DNA from: Olivibacter sp036959255
GTDB taxonomy: Bacteria > Bacteroidota > Bacteroidia > Sphingobacteriales > Sphingobacteriaceae
Assembly: GCF_036959255.1 (NCBI RefSeq)
Contig: NZ_JAWMTI010000004.1
Span: forward strand, 248,001-312,000
Direction of reading: 5' to 3'
Length of the DNA: 64,000 nt
Every line of letters begins with the position of its first letter. The first letter of the stretch is position 1. This document shows, in pieces, positions 24,976-33,648 of this stretch. A model generated the notes under the pieces. The model searched no databases and was not told where the DNA came from. It was given only the letters and a program-made list of their open reading frames with translations. A program made the translations under genes and the position numbers.

Positions 24976-25595
24976 ATTACGAAGATATTTAGATTTTGCT
25001 TGCCAGTAAAATAGCACTGAGTGATTCCGTCGGTGTTAAAATCGGTAAGGTGCTTTTCCTAAAATCTTTTGTGTTGCGGGTAATTATCCCATTTATCTTC
25101 GGAATACTATTTGTTGTCATGATACGTGTTTTTCGTTTATCAAAGATACGTGTATTCGGTGACAGGAAAAAGTTTGAAACTTTATTTTTGGGCCATACAT
25201 AAAACAAAAATGTTTATTAACCGGATGATTTTGGCAGTCACGGTACTCGATTTATTGCTGTTTCTGCTAATTAAAACGTTCAAACTATCTAGCCGCCAGC
25301 TTTAACATATTTTAACAGCTATGTCATTTCCCGATGATTCGTAACCCATTCATAGAATACCCGAGTCCGATAGTAGTCCGATAGGTATTGCTTAAAAGGC
25401 CGTGTTTTGGGCCTTTTTACGTACTATACAGGGATATCACTAGGATATAGCGGGAATGGGACACGGATGGGACACGGATGAAGGTTGGATCTAAGTAGTC
25501 TTTTGCCTATGAATCTGACGGGTTTTGCCTAAAGGACGCATGCTCTTTACTTTTTTGGCACGATATTTACTTGGTAAGAAATTGCTTATTGATAA
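24976..25595. other. Gene-poor region with short direct repeats and a hairpin
   Basis: Opposing frames of about 70 codons (24989-25207 minus, 24996-25202 plus) overlap almost exactly and neither is recognisable. Further on are a 10-base direct repeat AGTCCGATAG (25364-25373 and 25375-25384), a terminator-like hairpin AAAAGGCC / GGCCTTTT (25394-25417) and an 11-base tandem repeat ATGGGACACGG (25456-25477). No gene is supported here. The hairpin could end a transcript crossing the 21-bp array. Confidence 0.5.
25394..25418. terminator. Terminator-like hairpin with T-run
   Basis: AAAAGGCC (25394-25401), an 8-base loop, GGCCTTTT (25410-25417) and a final T. Symmetric A/T flanks allow use on either strand. 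No recognised gene ends nearby, which is why its presence is of interest. Confidence 0.5.
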
Positions 25596-26516
25596 ATGAA
25601 AACAATTATGTACAAGAAAGTATTTAGTTTGCCCCTTGCAGTTTTAGCTGTTGCACTACTGGCAAGTGGTTGCGTGGGCAACAAAAAGTATACAGCTTTG
25701 CAAACCAGTTATAGTGAGTTGCAAACGAAGTATAAGGACTTAGACTTAAAGTTCTTGAATAGTCAGCACGAATTGACAAATGCGACGTCGCGTGTGCAAG
25801 ACTTGGAAGAGCAAATTGCTCAATATAAGTCGAATGTAAATTCACTACAGGCAGCATTAGACAAATGTTTGACAAATAGTGGTCAGGGTAATGCCAATAT
25901 TTCGAAATTAGTGGATGAAATCAATGCTTCGAATAAGTACATTCAGCATTTGGTGAACACAAAAGCAAAGAGCGATTCCTTGAATATGGTGTTAACCAAT
26001 AACCTGACACGTTCCTTAAGTAGAGAAGAAATGCAGGATGTGGATGTGCAAGTGTTGAAAGGCGTGGTGTATATCTCGCTTTCAGACAACATGCTCTACA
26101 AATCGGGTAGCTATGAAATCTCACCTGCAGCGGGAGAAACACTGGGTAAAATTGCCAAGATTATCATGGATTACAAAGAGTACGAGGTGTTAATTGAAGG
26201 TAATACGGATAATGTGCCAATTTCGCAGAAAAATATCCGTAATAACTGGGATTTAAGTGCCCTTCGTGCTTCGTCCGTGGTACAAGCTTTACAAAACGAT
26301 TATGGCGTAGATCCGAAGAGACTTACTGCGGGTGGACGCGGCGAATACAATCCAATTGCCAGCAACGATAACGAAGCGGGAAAAACGCGCAACAGACGCA
26401 CGCAAATTATTATCACACCCAAATTGGATCAGTTTATGGAGCTGATTGATAAGGCACCGGAAAGCTCGCAAGAAGGGGATACCACCGTAACTGAACAAGA
26501 TACGACAGCCTATTAA
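25596..26516 (+). CDS. OmpA-family lipoprotein with coiled coil
   Basis: A 306-residue envelope protein. A lipoprotein signal ends at ALLASGC (Cys26). Residues about 35-105 are a coiled coil (YSELQTKYKDLDLKFLNSQH and onward heptads). Residues about 170-290 are an OmpA C-terminal peptidoglycan-binding domain with IEGNTDNVPI, NNWDLSALRASSVVQALQ and GRGEYNPIASNDNEAGKTRNRR (given in parts), including the Asp and Arg that grip diaminopimelate in this family. It likely links the outer membrane to peptidoglycan. ATG at 25608 is an equally good start. A strong terminator follows at once. Confidence 0.88.
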   Translation: MKTIMYKKVFSLPLAVLAVALLASGCVGNKKYTALQTSYSELQTKYKDLDLKFLNSQHELTNATSRVQDLEEQIAQYKSNVNSLQAALDKCLTNSGQGNANISKLVDEINASNKYIQHLVNTKAKSDSLNMVLTNNLTRSLSREEMQDVDVQVLKGVVYISLSDNMLYKSGSYEISPAAGETLGKIAKIIMDYKEYEVLIEGNTDNVPISQKNIRNNWDLSALRASSVVQALQNDYGVDPKRLTAGGRGEYNPIASNDNEAGKTRNRRTQIIITPKLDQFMELIDKAPESSQEGDTTVTEQDTTAY

Positions 26517-26539
26517 ATTCAGGTGTTAAAATTAAAAAA

Positions 26540-26569
26540 CCCGGAACTGAATACAGTCCGGGTTTTTTT
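26540..26569 (+). terminator. Rho-independent terminator of the OmpA-like gene
   Basis: CCCGG pairs with CCGGG, extended by A-T and CTG/CAG pairs around an AATA loop, followed by seven T residues (26563-26569). It starts 24 bases after the stop codon. Confidence 0.88.
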
Positions 26570-26575
26570 GTTTTG

Positions 26576-27039
26576 GTGGTAGGTCCTACAACGCCATTTT
26601 TTCTGCTGAGCCACGCCATTGGCAGCCCCCGGGGAGGAAGCTGCCGGCGTGTGCCAAACAAACACAGAACTAGACTTTTGAACGTGTAAAGCCTTAAGCT
26701 ATACACTTGGTAAATCTTTTTTTAACACAGTTTAACCTGTACCTTGATATGTTTAAGAACAATAAATTTCGTTTTCCTTCCTCATTCTATTCATCATACG
26801 GATAAATACCTCAAGGGCATTTAATCGTAAATGCAAAATAGAAGAAGCCAATTGTGATTTTTTTTGATTGCTGAGCCCTGCATTTAGGAACAGGTTTAAG
26901 AAAAATTTAGGCTTCTTTATCAGTACATCGCAAGATAATAATTTTTTTTGTTAAGAAGAAATTATAGTGAAACTTTTGTGTAATCCATTGTGAAATCTGT
27001 CGCAATGCAAATATTAAACAATGGGATCTGACCAAGCAA
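26576..27039. other. 464-base gene-free region with a GC-rich hairpin
   Basis: No coding frame is supported. At 26612-26651 CACGCC and GGCAGC pair with GCTGCC and GGCGTG around a C4-G4 core, a GC-rich cruciform in otherwise AT-rich DNA, just beyond the OmpA terminator. The remainder (26700-27039) is AT-rich without recognised signals. Confidence 0.5.
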
Positions 27040-27078
27040 TATCAATGTCTGAATAGTTAAACTATTCAGACATTGATA
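27040..27078. terminator. Perfect 19-bp palindrome after the SusD gene
   Basis: TATCAATGTCTGAATAGTT (27040-27058), one central A, and its exact complement (27060-27078). It ends five bases from the SusD stop codon, where a terminator is expected on the minus strand. A single-base loop is sterically unusual, so the real RNA loop would open the inner pairs. No strong T-run. Confidence 0.6.
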
Positions 27079-27082
27079 CAAG

Positions 27083-28717
27083 TTAATTATTGAAATTTTT
27101 ATCAACTACATCCCACCATAATCGTGTGCCCCCATTGTCTTGTCCGCCTAGCATCTCTACAGCTTCTGCTACCGCGGCACTGTTGCTGTTATACTCACGT
27201 TGCGGATAGGGCATCCTCCGCACCCCAGGATCTGTAGGGATTGTTCCGCCGCTATAATTAACGACTACCGGAAATAAAAGAGGATAGCCGGTGCGACGGT
27301 ATTCGGCCCAAGCTTCATCACCATCTGGAAATAGCGCGATCCACTTCTGCGTGATAATTCGTTCCAACTTAACACTGTTGCTGGCTGCTTCATCCCATTT
27401 GATGGTTATTTTACTTAGATAAGGAGAGGAGGCGGCGATATCGTTTTCCCCACTTTTTATCGCCTTTGGATCGACGTAAGGCATGGCTGTGCTTGTCGCG
27501 TCATTTTTATAGGCACTTGCTTGCGCCGTTAAGCCGTACATCTCAAAAGATCGGTCGATACCGGTCTCGTAATTGGTCTTTGCATCTCCTGCATTGCTCC
27601 AACCTCTCAATGCTGCTTCTGCCTTTAAAAACCAACTTTCAGATGCTACCATTAATTGCATCTTCATCGCTTGGGGTTGTAGCTTGGAGTAATTGTCATA
27701 ACGGCTTTTGGCGTCAATGTTAATACCGGAACGGATCCCTTTATATTGTCCGGCGACTGCGGGATCCGTTGCGGTAAGGAAAAGTTTGGGTAGACGAGGG
27801 TCGCTGTAACCGCGTAAAATAGATTCAAATGGAGCACCCAGACGTGTGTCGCTCCAGCTGCTTGTGATGATATTTAATGGATGATCGACACTTAAGGTGA
27901 TAAAGCAGTTGTCGGCTACATTTTCCAACAAACCGCCGCTTGTTGGGTCGAGGGCTTTTTCTCCTTCGGTTTTGGCTAATGAAGGATTGACATAAGCGAT
28001 GCGCAAGGCAAGTCGCAAACGTAAGGTATTCGCGAATTTAAGCCAATGTTGGTAACGATTGGCCGTATAGGCAAGATCAGCTTTCTGCATGGCGGGAGAA
28101 TCTCCCTGATTCTGAAGCGTCTTGAGGATATCGATTGCTTGATTTAAATCTTCAAAAAAAAGTGTGTAGGCTTGTTCCTGTGAATCATAGGAGATTCCAC
28201 CATCATCATTGATGACATTATATTTACTGTAGATAATCGGTCCGACCTTATCGCTCGTACGATGCATGGCAGCGACCTTCAGTACAAGTGCAAAAGCGTA
28301 AATATCCCGTAAATTTTCGTCTTCTTTTGTCAGTTCGATCACGCGATAGAGCGGATTCATCGCTCTTATGTATCGCTGTACCCAAATAGCCTGATACCAA
28401 GTTTGTACTAAGCTATAGGTTAAATTGTTGGCATTGCCTACAAAGGGAGCTTGTGCGCCAAAATAGCCACCATAAGCATCGCTGCATAAGTTGTTGGCCA
28501 GTTGGTATTCACCTACATCCTCTGGAATAATATCGCGTTGTGCTTGTGCCAAAAAAGATGCTATTAGGGCATAATCGGCATTTGCCTGATCGTCGGTAAC
28601 CCCTACCGGGTTTGTGTTAATCTCTTCAAATTTGTCCGTACAACTTTGGTGAATTGCCAGGCCAATGAGTGTGATTAAAAGGATGCTGTATGTTTTAAAT
28701 TTATTGATCGTATTCAT
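27083..28717 (-). CDS. SusD/RagB-family nutrient-binding lipoprotein (SusD_2 type)
   Basis: Surface-exposed glycan- or peptide-binding lipoprotein that works with its SusC partner as a lidded outer-membrane importer. The 544-residue protein has a lipoprotein signal (LAIHQSC, Cys26), then NTNPVGVTDDQANADYAL, which matches the SusD_2 subgroup, TPR-like helices (YQHWLKFANTLRLRLALRI), and the C-terminal W-rich end (RRMPYPQREYNSNS, GGQDNGGTRLWWD). The start is the ATG at 28717, eleven bases after the SusC stop, so the two are co-transcribed. The ligand cannot be predicted: no glycosidase, protease or regulator adjoins the pair. Confidence 0.93.
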   Translation of the reverse strand: MNTINKFKTYSILLITLIGLAIHQSCTDKFEEINTNPVGVTDDQANADYALIASFLAQAQRDIIPEDVGEYQLANNLCSDAYGGYFGAQAPFVGNANNLTYSLVQTWYQAIWVQRYIRAMNPLYRVIELTKEDENLRDIYAFALVLKVAAMHRTSDKVGPIIYSKYNVINDDGGISYDSQEQAYTLFFEDLNQAIDILKTLQNQGDSPAMQKADLAYTANRYQHWLKFANTLRLRLALRIAYVNPSLAKTEGEKALDPTSGGLLENVADNCFITLSVDHPLNIITSSWSDTRLGAPFESILRGYSDPRLPKLFLTATDPAVAGQYKGIRSGINIDAKSRYDNYSKLQPQAMKMQLMVASESWFLKAEAALRGWSNAGDAKTNYETGIDRSFEMYGLTAQASAYKNDATSTAMPYVDPKAIKSGENDIAASSPYLSKITIKWDEAASNSVKLERIITQKWIALFPDGDEAWAEYRRTGYPLLFPVVVNYSGGTIPTDPGVRRMPYPQREYNSNSAAVAEAVEMLGGQDNGGTRLWWDVVDKNFNN

Positions 28718-28728
28718 AATGTGGTCGA

Positions 28729-31700
28729 TTAGAAAGATGCTTTTAACGTTAAACCGAAACTTCTGGTGGTAGGTAAACCGAAAATGTCATAACCTTGGCC
28801 ACCTACGCCGGTTGTGGTATTGAGCTCTGGATCGTAGGGAGCATCGTTTTTAAAGAAGAACAGATTTCTGCCGGACAGGCTGAGTGAGGCTTGCTGAACA
28901 GCGCTCCATTTGATCGGTAACTTGTAACTGATGGACAGCTCACGTAAACGGATATTGGTGGCGTCATAAATTTGTCCTTCAATGATCCCATCTCGGTTAC
29001 CGATGGCACTATAGTATGCCTGTGCAGGTAATAGACCTTCCCATGCTGTTCCATCAGCTTGGACTGCTGCCACATCTACACCACCGCGATCACGTGCCTC
29101 GGCACTTTCCTGACTGACACCAAAAGAATTCAGATAGCCTTGCGTAATGCTGATGACTTGTCCGCCGAAACGGCCATCGATCGTTAGACTCAACGAAAAA
29201 TCACGGTAGCTAACCGTATTGTTCCATCCGATGATTGATTTGGGATTGTTGTTTCCGAGATATCCATCGGGTCCGCCCTGAGGCCTTCCGTTCTCGTCTA
29301 CAATGAGGGTGCCATTTGCATCCCGCAGGAAGGTCTTTCCCCAGAAATCACCAAAAGATCCACCCAGGCGGAGTACATTGAAATTACCTCCAATACTATA
29401 GCGCTCGCCAAGCCCCGGCGCTAGCTCCAGTATCTTATTGCGATTCGCCGTGAAATTCAAACCGGTATTCCAGGTGAAGTGTTCGGTTTTAATCGCATCT
29501 ACACCTAAGGCAACCTCAATCCCCTTATTTTCTACATTCCCGGCGTTCAAGAAAACGGTTGTATATACCGCTCCGACAGGGCCATCATAAGAAAAGTATT
29601 GATTTTTTGTGTTGGTTTTATAAAGTGCTAAATCTAAGTTTACCCGATCATCAAAAAAGCGCCCCTCGTAGCCGAGTTCAAAACTTCTACTGATTTCGGG
29701 TTTCAAAGGCAGGCCTTTATAAGGGCCCGATACATTAGCAGTTAAGGTCCCCGTAGCTAGCGTGTTTACAGGGAAAGTCGAAAATGCGGCCACGTCGTTA
29801 CCCACCTGCGCATAGGAGAAACGTAGCTTGCTATAGCTAATGAAACTTGGGAGTGTCACAAGTTCAGATAGAACGCTGGTTAATCCGGCCGACCAATAGA
29901 AATAACCTTTACTTTTGTTGGGGGTGAAAGCTAGTGTTGAAGACCAATCGTTTCGCGCCGTGAGATCAACGTAGATTTTCTCCTGATATCCAATATTAGC
30001 TGAGCCGAATAAGGACTGAACCTGCCTTTTGTTTGCTGTTTCCGTTAAACTGGTAATAGGCGAGTTGCGGTAAATATTGCTCAATAAAAACACATTGGCA
30101 ATGGCCAATCTACGTTGATCGAACACCCAACCGCTTTCGCGCACATCATTGATGGATGTACCCGCCGTGAATGTTAAATTCCAATCGTTAAATTGTTTAT
30201 TTCCGTTCACTAGTAAATCTCCATATAAGGCGGTGCTTTCACCTTCTTCACGTTGATAGCGACCATTATCTTCGAGTACGCCTGCGATGGTTTCTCCGGA
30301 AATAACCCCCTGCGTACCGGCATATGTTCGGCGCTGCCATTTATCCCAACGTTTATTAATGGTTCCGCGCGCGGTAACATTCAGCCAATCGGTTATGTTG
30401 TAACGCAATTGCGCTTGGCCTATGATATTGTTACGGTTCTGATCGGTTGGGTTTCGCTGCAATACCCAAAACGGATTCTGCTGATGGTGCGTGCCCGTGA
30501 GCCCTGCATCAGCGTTGATATTCCACCAATCTTGCAAATAGAGGTTTCTGGTAGACGAGAAGTACTCAAAAGTCTTGTATTTCTCGAAATCCTGACCTCG
30601 GGGGAACATGTATAGCCCGCTCAAAGGACTGAAATATAAGCCGGATGCAGGGCGGTTATGTATCTTTTGATAAGAATACATTAAACTTCCATCGAAAGCT
30701 AGCTTATTGTCAAAGAAATTGGAGGTATTACGAAGCGATACGGTGTGCTGGTCGAAAGTATTTGTGGGAAGCACACCCTTATTTGTCGTATTACCATACG
30801 AGAAATAATTCTGCATCTTCTCAGTGCCACCGCTAAAGCTTACTGAATTGATAAAGGTGGTGCCGGTATCGAAGAAGTCTTTAACCGGATCCGAAAAATT
30901 TCCGGCTTCCCCCCAACTTTCCTCACTGTCGGGTGTAGACTGGCCATATTTATATTGTAATTTGGGGAGGTAAAAAGGTTTATCGATGGTTACACCGGAC
31001 GAGATATCCAGTCGCATACGTCCCGCGGCTCCTTTTTTGGTGGTGATCATGATCGCTCCGTTAGCCCCCTGGCTACCATAAAGAGCGGAAGCAGAGGCAC
31101 CCTTCAGTACGTTAATGCTGGCGATATCATCCGCATTCAGTGTGCTCAGAATGTCTCCTTTATCCGTTCCGCCACCGAATGGCCCGTCTGATCCGCTACC
31201 GGCCGTATTTGTGATCGGTAAACCGTCTACCACATAGAGCGGTTGATTACTGCGATTGGATTTCATACCCCTTAAGACGATATTTACCGAACCACCCATA
31301 CCGGAAGAACTGCGATTAATCTGCAGTCCTGAAACTCTACCGGTGAGGTTATTCATCGGATTCACATCTTTTACTCGAGTGAGCTCATCACCTTTTACAA
31401 CTTGGGTCGAATAGGTTAAACTTTTCGCCTTACGCTCAATCCCTAATGCCGTAACCACTACTTCATTCAGCTTATTATCTGATGCAAGCAATGCGATGTT
31501 GAGCGGTGTGTTGGCGTTAGGAGGGACACTGACGGTTTGCGATTCATAGCCCAGAAATGAGATTTCGAGCGATACCTTGTTCAAGCTGGTTTGCAAACTG
31601 AAACGACCTTCTCCATCGGTGGACGTGCCCGTGTTTGTTCCTTTAACTTTGATGGATACACCGGGCAGCGGCTGGCCATCTGTCTGATCGGATACTTTTC

Positions 31701-31776
31701 CGGTGATACTCCTTGTCTGAGCTCCCAGGAAGAGCCATTGACAAAAGAACAGTAAGCATAGCAAAACTTTCTTCAT
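28729..31776 (-). CDS. SusC/RagA-family TonB-linked outer-membrane transporter
   Basis: A 1015-residue TonB-dependent importer. It has a signal peptide (LLCLLFFCQWLFLGAQ), a carboxypeptidase-regulatory-like domain (about 23-105, SITGKVSDQTDGQPLPGVSI), and a plug with the SusC signature (VTALGIERKAKSL, RGMKSNRSNQPLYVVDGLPI, VLKGASASALYGSQGANGAI). The barrel follows and ends in an aromatic residue (LTLKASF). There is no N-terminal STN/secretin domain, so anti-sigma signalling through this protein is unlikely. It is the first gene of the pair with the SusD gene and has a 663-base upstream gap. Confidence 0.95.
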   Translation of the reverse strand: MKKVLLCLLFFCQWLFLGAQTRSITGKVSDQTDGQPLPGVSIKVKGTNTGTSTDGEGRFSLQTSLNKVSLEISFLGYESQTVSVPPNANTPLNIALLASDNKLNEVVVTALGIERKAKSLTYSTQVVKGDELTRVKDVNPMNNLTGRVSGLQINRSSSGMGGSVNIVLRGMKSNRSNQPLYVVDGLPITNTAGSGSDGPFGGGTDKGDILSTLNADDIASINVLKGASASALYGSQGANGAIMITTKKGAAGRMRLDISSGVTIDKPFYLPKLQYKYGQSTPDSEESWGEAGNFSDPVKDFFDTGTTFINSVSFSGGTEKMQNYFSYGNTTNKGVLPTNTFDQHTVSLRNTSNFFDNKLAFDGSLMYSYQKIHNRPASGLYFSPLSGLYMFPRGQDFEKYKTFEYFSSTRNLYLQDWWNINADAGLTGTHHQQNPFWVLQRNPTDQNRNNIIGQAQLRYNITDWLNVTARGTINKRWDKWQRRTYAGTQGVISGETIAGVLEDNGRYQREEGESTALYGDLLVNGNKQFNDWNLTFTAGTSINDVRESGWVFDQRRLAIANVFLLSNIYRNSPITSLTETANKRQVQSLFGSANIGYQEKIYVDLTARNDWSSTLAFTPNKSKGYFYWSAGLTSVLSELVTLPSFISYSKLRFSYAQVGNDVAAFSTFPVNTLATGTLTANVSGPYKGLPLKPEISRSFELGYEGRFFDDRVNLDLALYKTNTKNQYFSYDGPVGAVYTTVFLNAGNVENKGIEVALGVDAIKTEHFTWNTGLNFTANRNKILELAPGLGERYSIGGNFNVLRLGGSFGDFWGKTFLRDANGTLIVDENGRPQGGPDGYLGNNNPKSIIGWNNTVSYRDFSLSLTIDGRFGGQVISITQGYLNSFGVSQESAEARDRGGVDVAAVQADGTAWEGLLPAQAYYSAIGNRDGIIEGQIYDATNIRLRELSISYKLPIKWSAVQQASLSLSGRNLFFFKNDAPYDPELNTTTGVGGQGYDIFGLPTTRSFGLTLKASF

Positions 31777-32439
31777 GTTACGTGATTTTGGTTATAAATA
31801 ATTGTTTAAGAACGGGTGTACTTTATTGGGTCGGTCTGCTGGTGTTTTTTGTTGCTTGTTCTTTGCAAAAAGGACACAATAATTCCTCAGGTCACATTTT
31901 CATTTCTGAAATGTGAGCACCTGCTTCACAGCATAGCGTCCGTAAATAAATTGATCGGGTAAATGCTTTAAATTCGACGATACGAATTGTACTATTGGAA
32001 ACAACGAACGACCTCTGAGGATCTATTGCACAAATATGTTTTACAAGCGAGGCTTAAGCTGGTTGATGGCTTAAAATTCTGTTCTTTGTTATTCAATAAA
32101 CGTATTGTCTGGTAATGTCTTGTGTTTGTTGTTAGTCTGATCGGGTTGTTGATTTTAATCTCTCATAATTGTAACATTTCTGTGAATTTAGAGATAATTT
32201 TTAATAAAACAATAGTTTGTAAAAAAAAAATTTTTTTGATCGATTCTTATTTATATCGAGTATAAAAATAGATCTACTTTTATGAAATAAAATAAAAGAT
32301 TAGATGATTTAGCTTCTACTGGATGGTTGACATTCCGGTCGGAATGTATCGATGATTTTTGTCTTAATCGAAAATAGCTGATTTCAGGGGCAGGTAGAAG
32401 CGGTAAATTCCTTAGTTTTGCCCATATCCTATAAGAAAC
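31777..32439. other. 663-base divergent intergenic region
   Basis: It lies between susC-like (minus) and the first ankyrin gene (plus). Seen here: an interrupted inverted repeat at 31888-31923 (CAGGT-CACATTT with AAATGTG-AGC-ACCTG), an A9/T7 tract near 32221-32238, and the TAGTTTTG box at 32413. No coding frame convinces on either strand. A long untranslated leader for the SusC gene is possible. Confidence 0.5.
32413..32420 (+). promoter_or_regulatory. Putative -7 box TAGTTTTG
   Basis: Matches TAnnTTTG and lies 20 bases before the ATG of the first ankyrin gene. No TTTG at the expected -33 position, so the call is weak. Confidence 0.35.
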
Positions 32440-33639
32440 ATGACAAACGAAGAATTAAGAGCGATCGAATCTGCCGCAAGAGCTAAGGATTTGGAACAGC
32501 TTAAAACAGTAGCTGAGCAAGCTACAGCGGCAAAAGACTTTCAGGATTATACACTGACATCAACAATTAGCCAATTAATTAAGTCGGAGCAGTATGATGT
32601 ACTTGATCTGTTTATTAAGAAAGGCTTTATTGAAACTGACCTCTATCTGTATGACCGGTTCGACACAACTGTCATCAATACGCTGTTAAGACTTCATGTA
32701 TTGCAGGTTCCGGATTTAGATGCTTACTTAACGTGGTTTGAAACGTTTGTTGCTCGGATTGACGACATGAATGAAGAAGTGGCCGGGATTACCCTGCTCA
32801 ATTATGCGATGGAAGTTGATGCACCCCTTGCCTTGTTAAAAATATTGGTGAAACAAGGTGCCGACCTTCATCGGAAGGATAAATATGATCAGACACTTTT
32901 ATATAAGGTCTGTAATTTTGGAAGAAAACCAGAAGTGTATAGAAGGGAATTGGTGCTGTGGCTGTTAGACGAAGGGGTAGCGATTGAGGCCGCCAACGTA
33001 GAAGGTAATACACCGCTTCATGTTGCCGTCCGCTTACGGGATGCAACGCTTATTAAAATATTGTTGGACGCCGGTGCCAATCCGACTACCGAAAATAAAC
33101 AAGGGGAGACTGCCTTTTTCCACGCAGCCGTTTTTCAGTTTGATGCAGAACTGGTGGCACTCTTCTTTCAGTACCAAACACCTGATTTTTTTGCACTGAC
33201 AAAACAGCGGGAAAATCTGTTAAATGGCTTTCTTAGGGCAATGGTATATGAAAATGAAGAAAACTATAAAATACTGGATCTCTTGCTGGATCATGGTGCT
33301 GATTTGAAAGACCCTTCTGATTACTATCACGCACCAAAAACGGGCGTTGACTGGGTAGTGGAGAAATCTTTTCGTCTATTGGAACATTTGGTACATCGGG
33401 GAGCAATCGATGTGGAGCATCGAGACAATGAGGGTAATACCTTGCTGCATAAGGTATGTATGCTTGATTTGAATTACGATGAACCCAAAGCCAAAGAATT
33501 GTATCGCAAGGTAAAGTTTTTGCTTCAACAAGGAGTAGATTCTCAAGTAGAAAATACCGCCGATAAAAAGGCCGTAGATTATGCGATGGGTGATAATCTG
33601 AAGGCAAAAACAGTAGAATTATTATTAGCACAAGAATAG
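32440..33639 (+). CDS. Ankyrin repeat protein 1
   Basis: A 399-residue protein without signal peptide or membrane segment. The first 110 residues are helical and unassigned. Ankyrin repeats are clear from about residue 118, for example GITLLNYAMEVDAPLALLKI followed by LVKQGADLHRKDKYDQTLLY, then EGNTPLHVAVRLRDATLIKI and LLDAGANPTTENKQGET, and again NEGNTLLHKVC near 335. Likely a cytoplasmic protein-binding scaffold. It sits nine bases before a second ankyrin gene in the same direction. No enzymatic domain is seen; no effector or immunity role can be inferred. Confidence 0.85.
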   Translation: MTNEELRAIESAARAKDLEQLKTVAEQATAAKDFQDYTLTSTISQLIKSEQYDVLDLFIKKGFIETDLYLYDRFDTTVINTLLRLHVLQVPDLDAYLTWFETFVARIDDMNEEVAGITLLNYAMEVDAPLALLKILVKQGADLHRKDKYDQTLLYKVCNFGRKPEVYRRELVLWLLDEGVAIEAANVEGNTPLHVAVRLRDATLIKILLDAGANPTTENKQGETAFFHAAVFQFDAELVALFFQYQTPDFFALTKQRENLLNGFLRAMVYENEENYKILDLLLDHGADLKDPSDYYHAPKTGVDWVVEKSFRLLEHLVHRGAIDVEHRDNEGNTLLHKVCMLDLNYDEPKAKELYRKVKFLLQQGVDSQVENTADKKAVDYAMGDNLKAKTVELLLAQE

Positions 33640-33648
33640 ATTGTTATT

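Noticed and set aside
24221..24992. Two long opposing frames (197 codons minus, 182 codons plus) as protein-coding genes
   Set aside because: Both arise from one 21-bp tandem repeat whose period is divisible by three; neither has a recognisable domain or signal. Reported as a repeat.
24989..25207. Two opposing frames of about 70 codons
   Set aside because: Overlap almost completely, unrecognised, no start or promoter evidence.
27083..31776. Complete polysaccharide utilisation locus
   Set aside because: SusC/SusD lack adjacent carbohydrate enzymes and regulators; the GH92 gene is 25 kb away.
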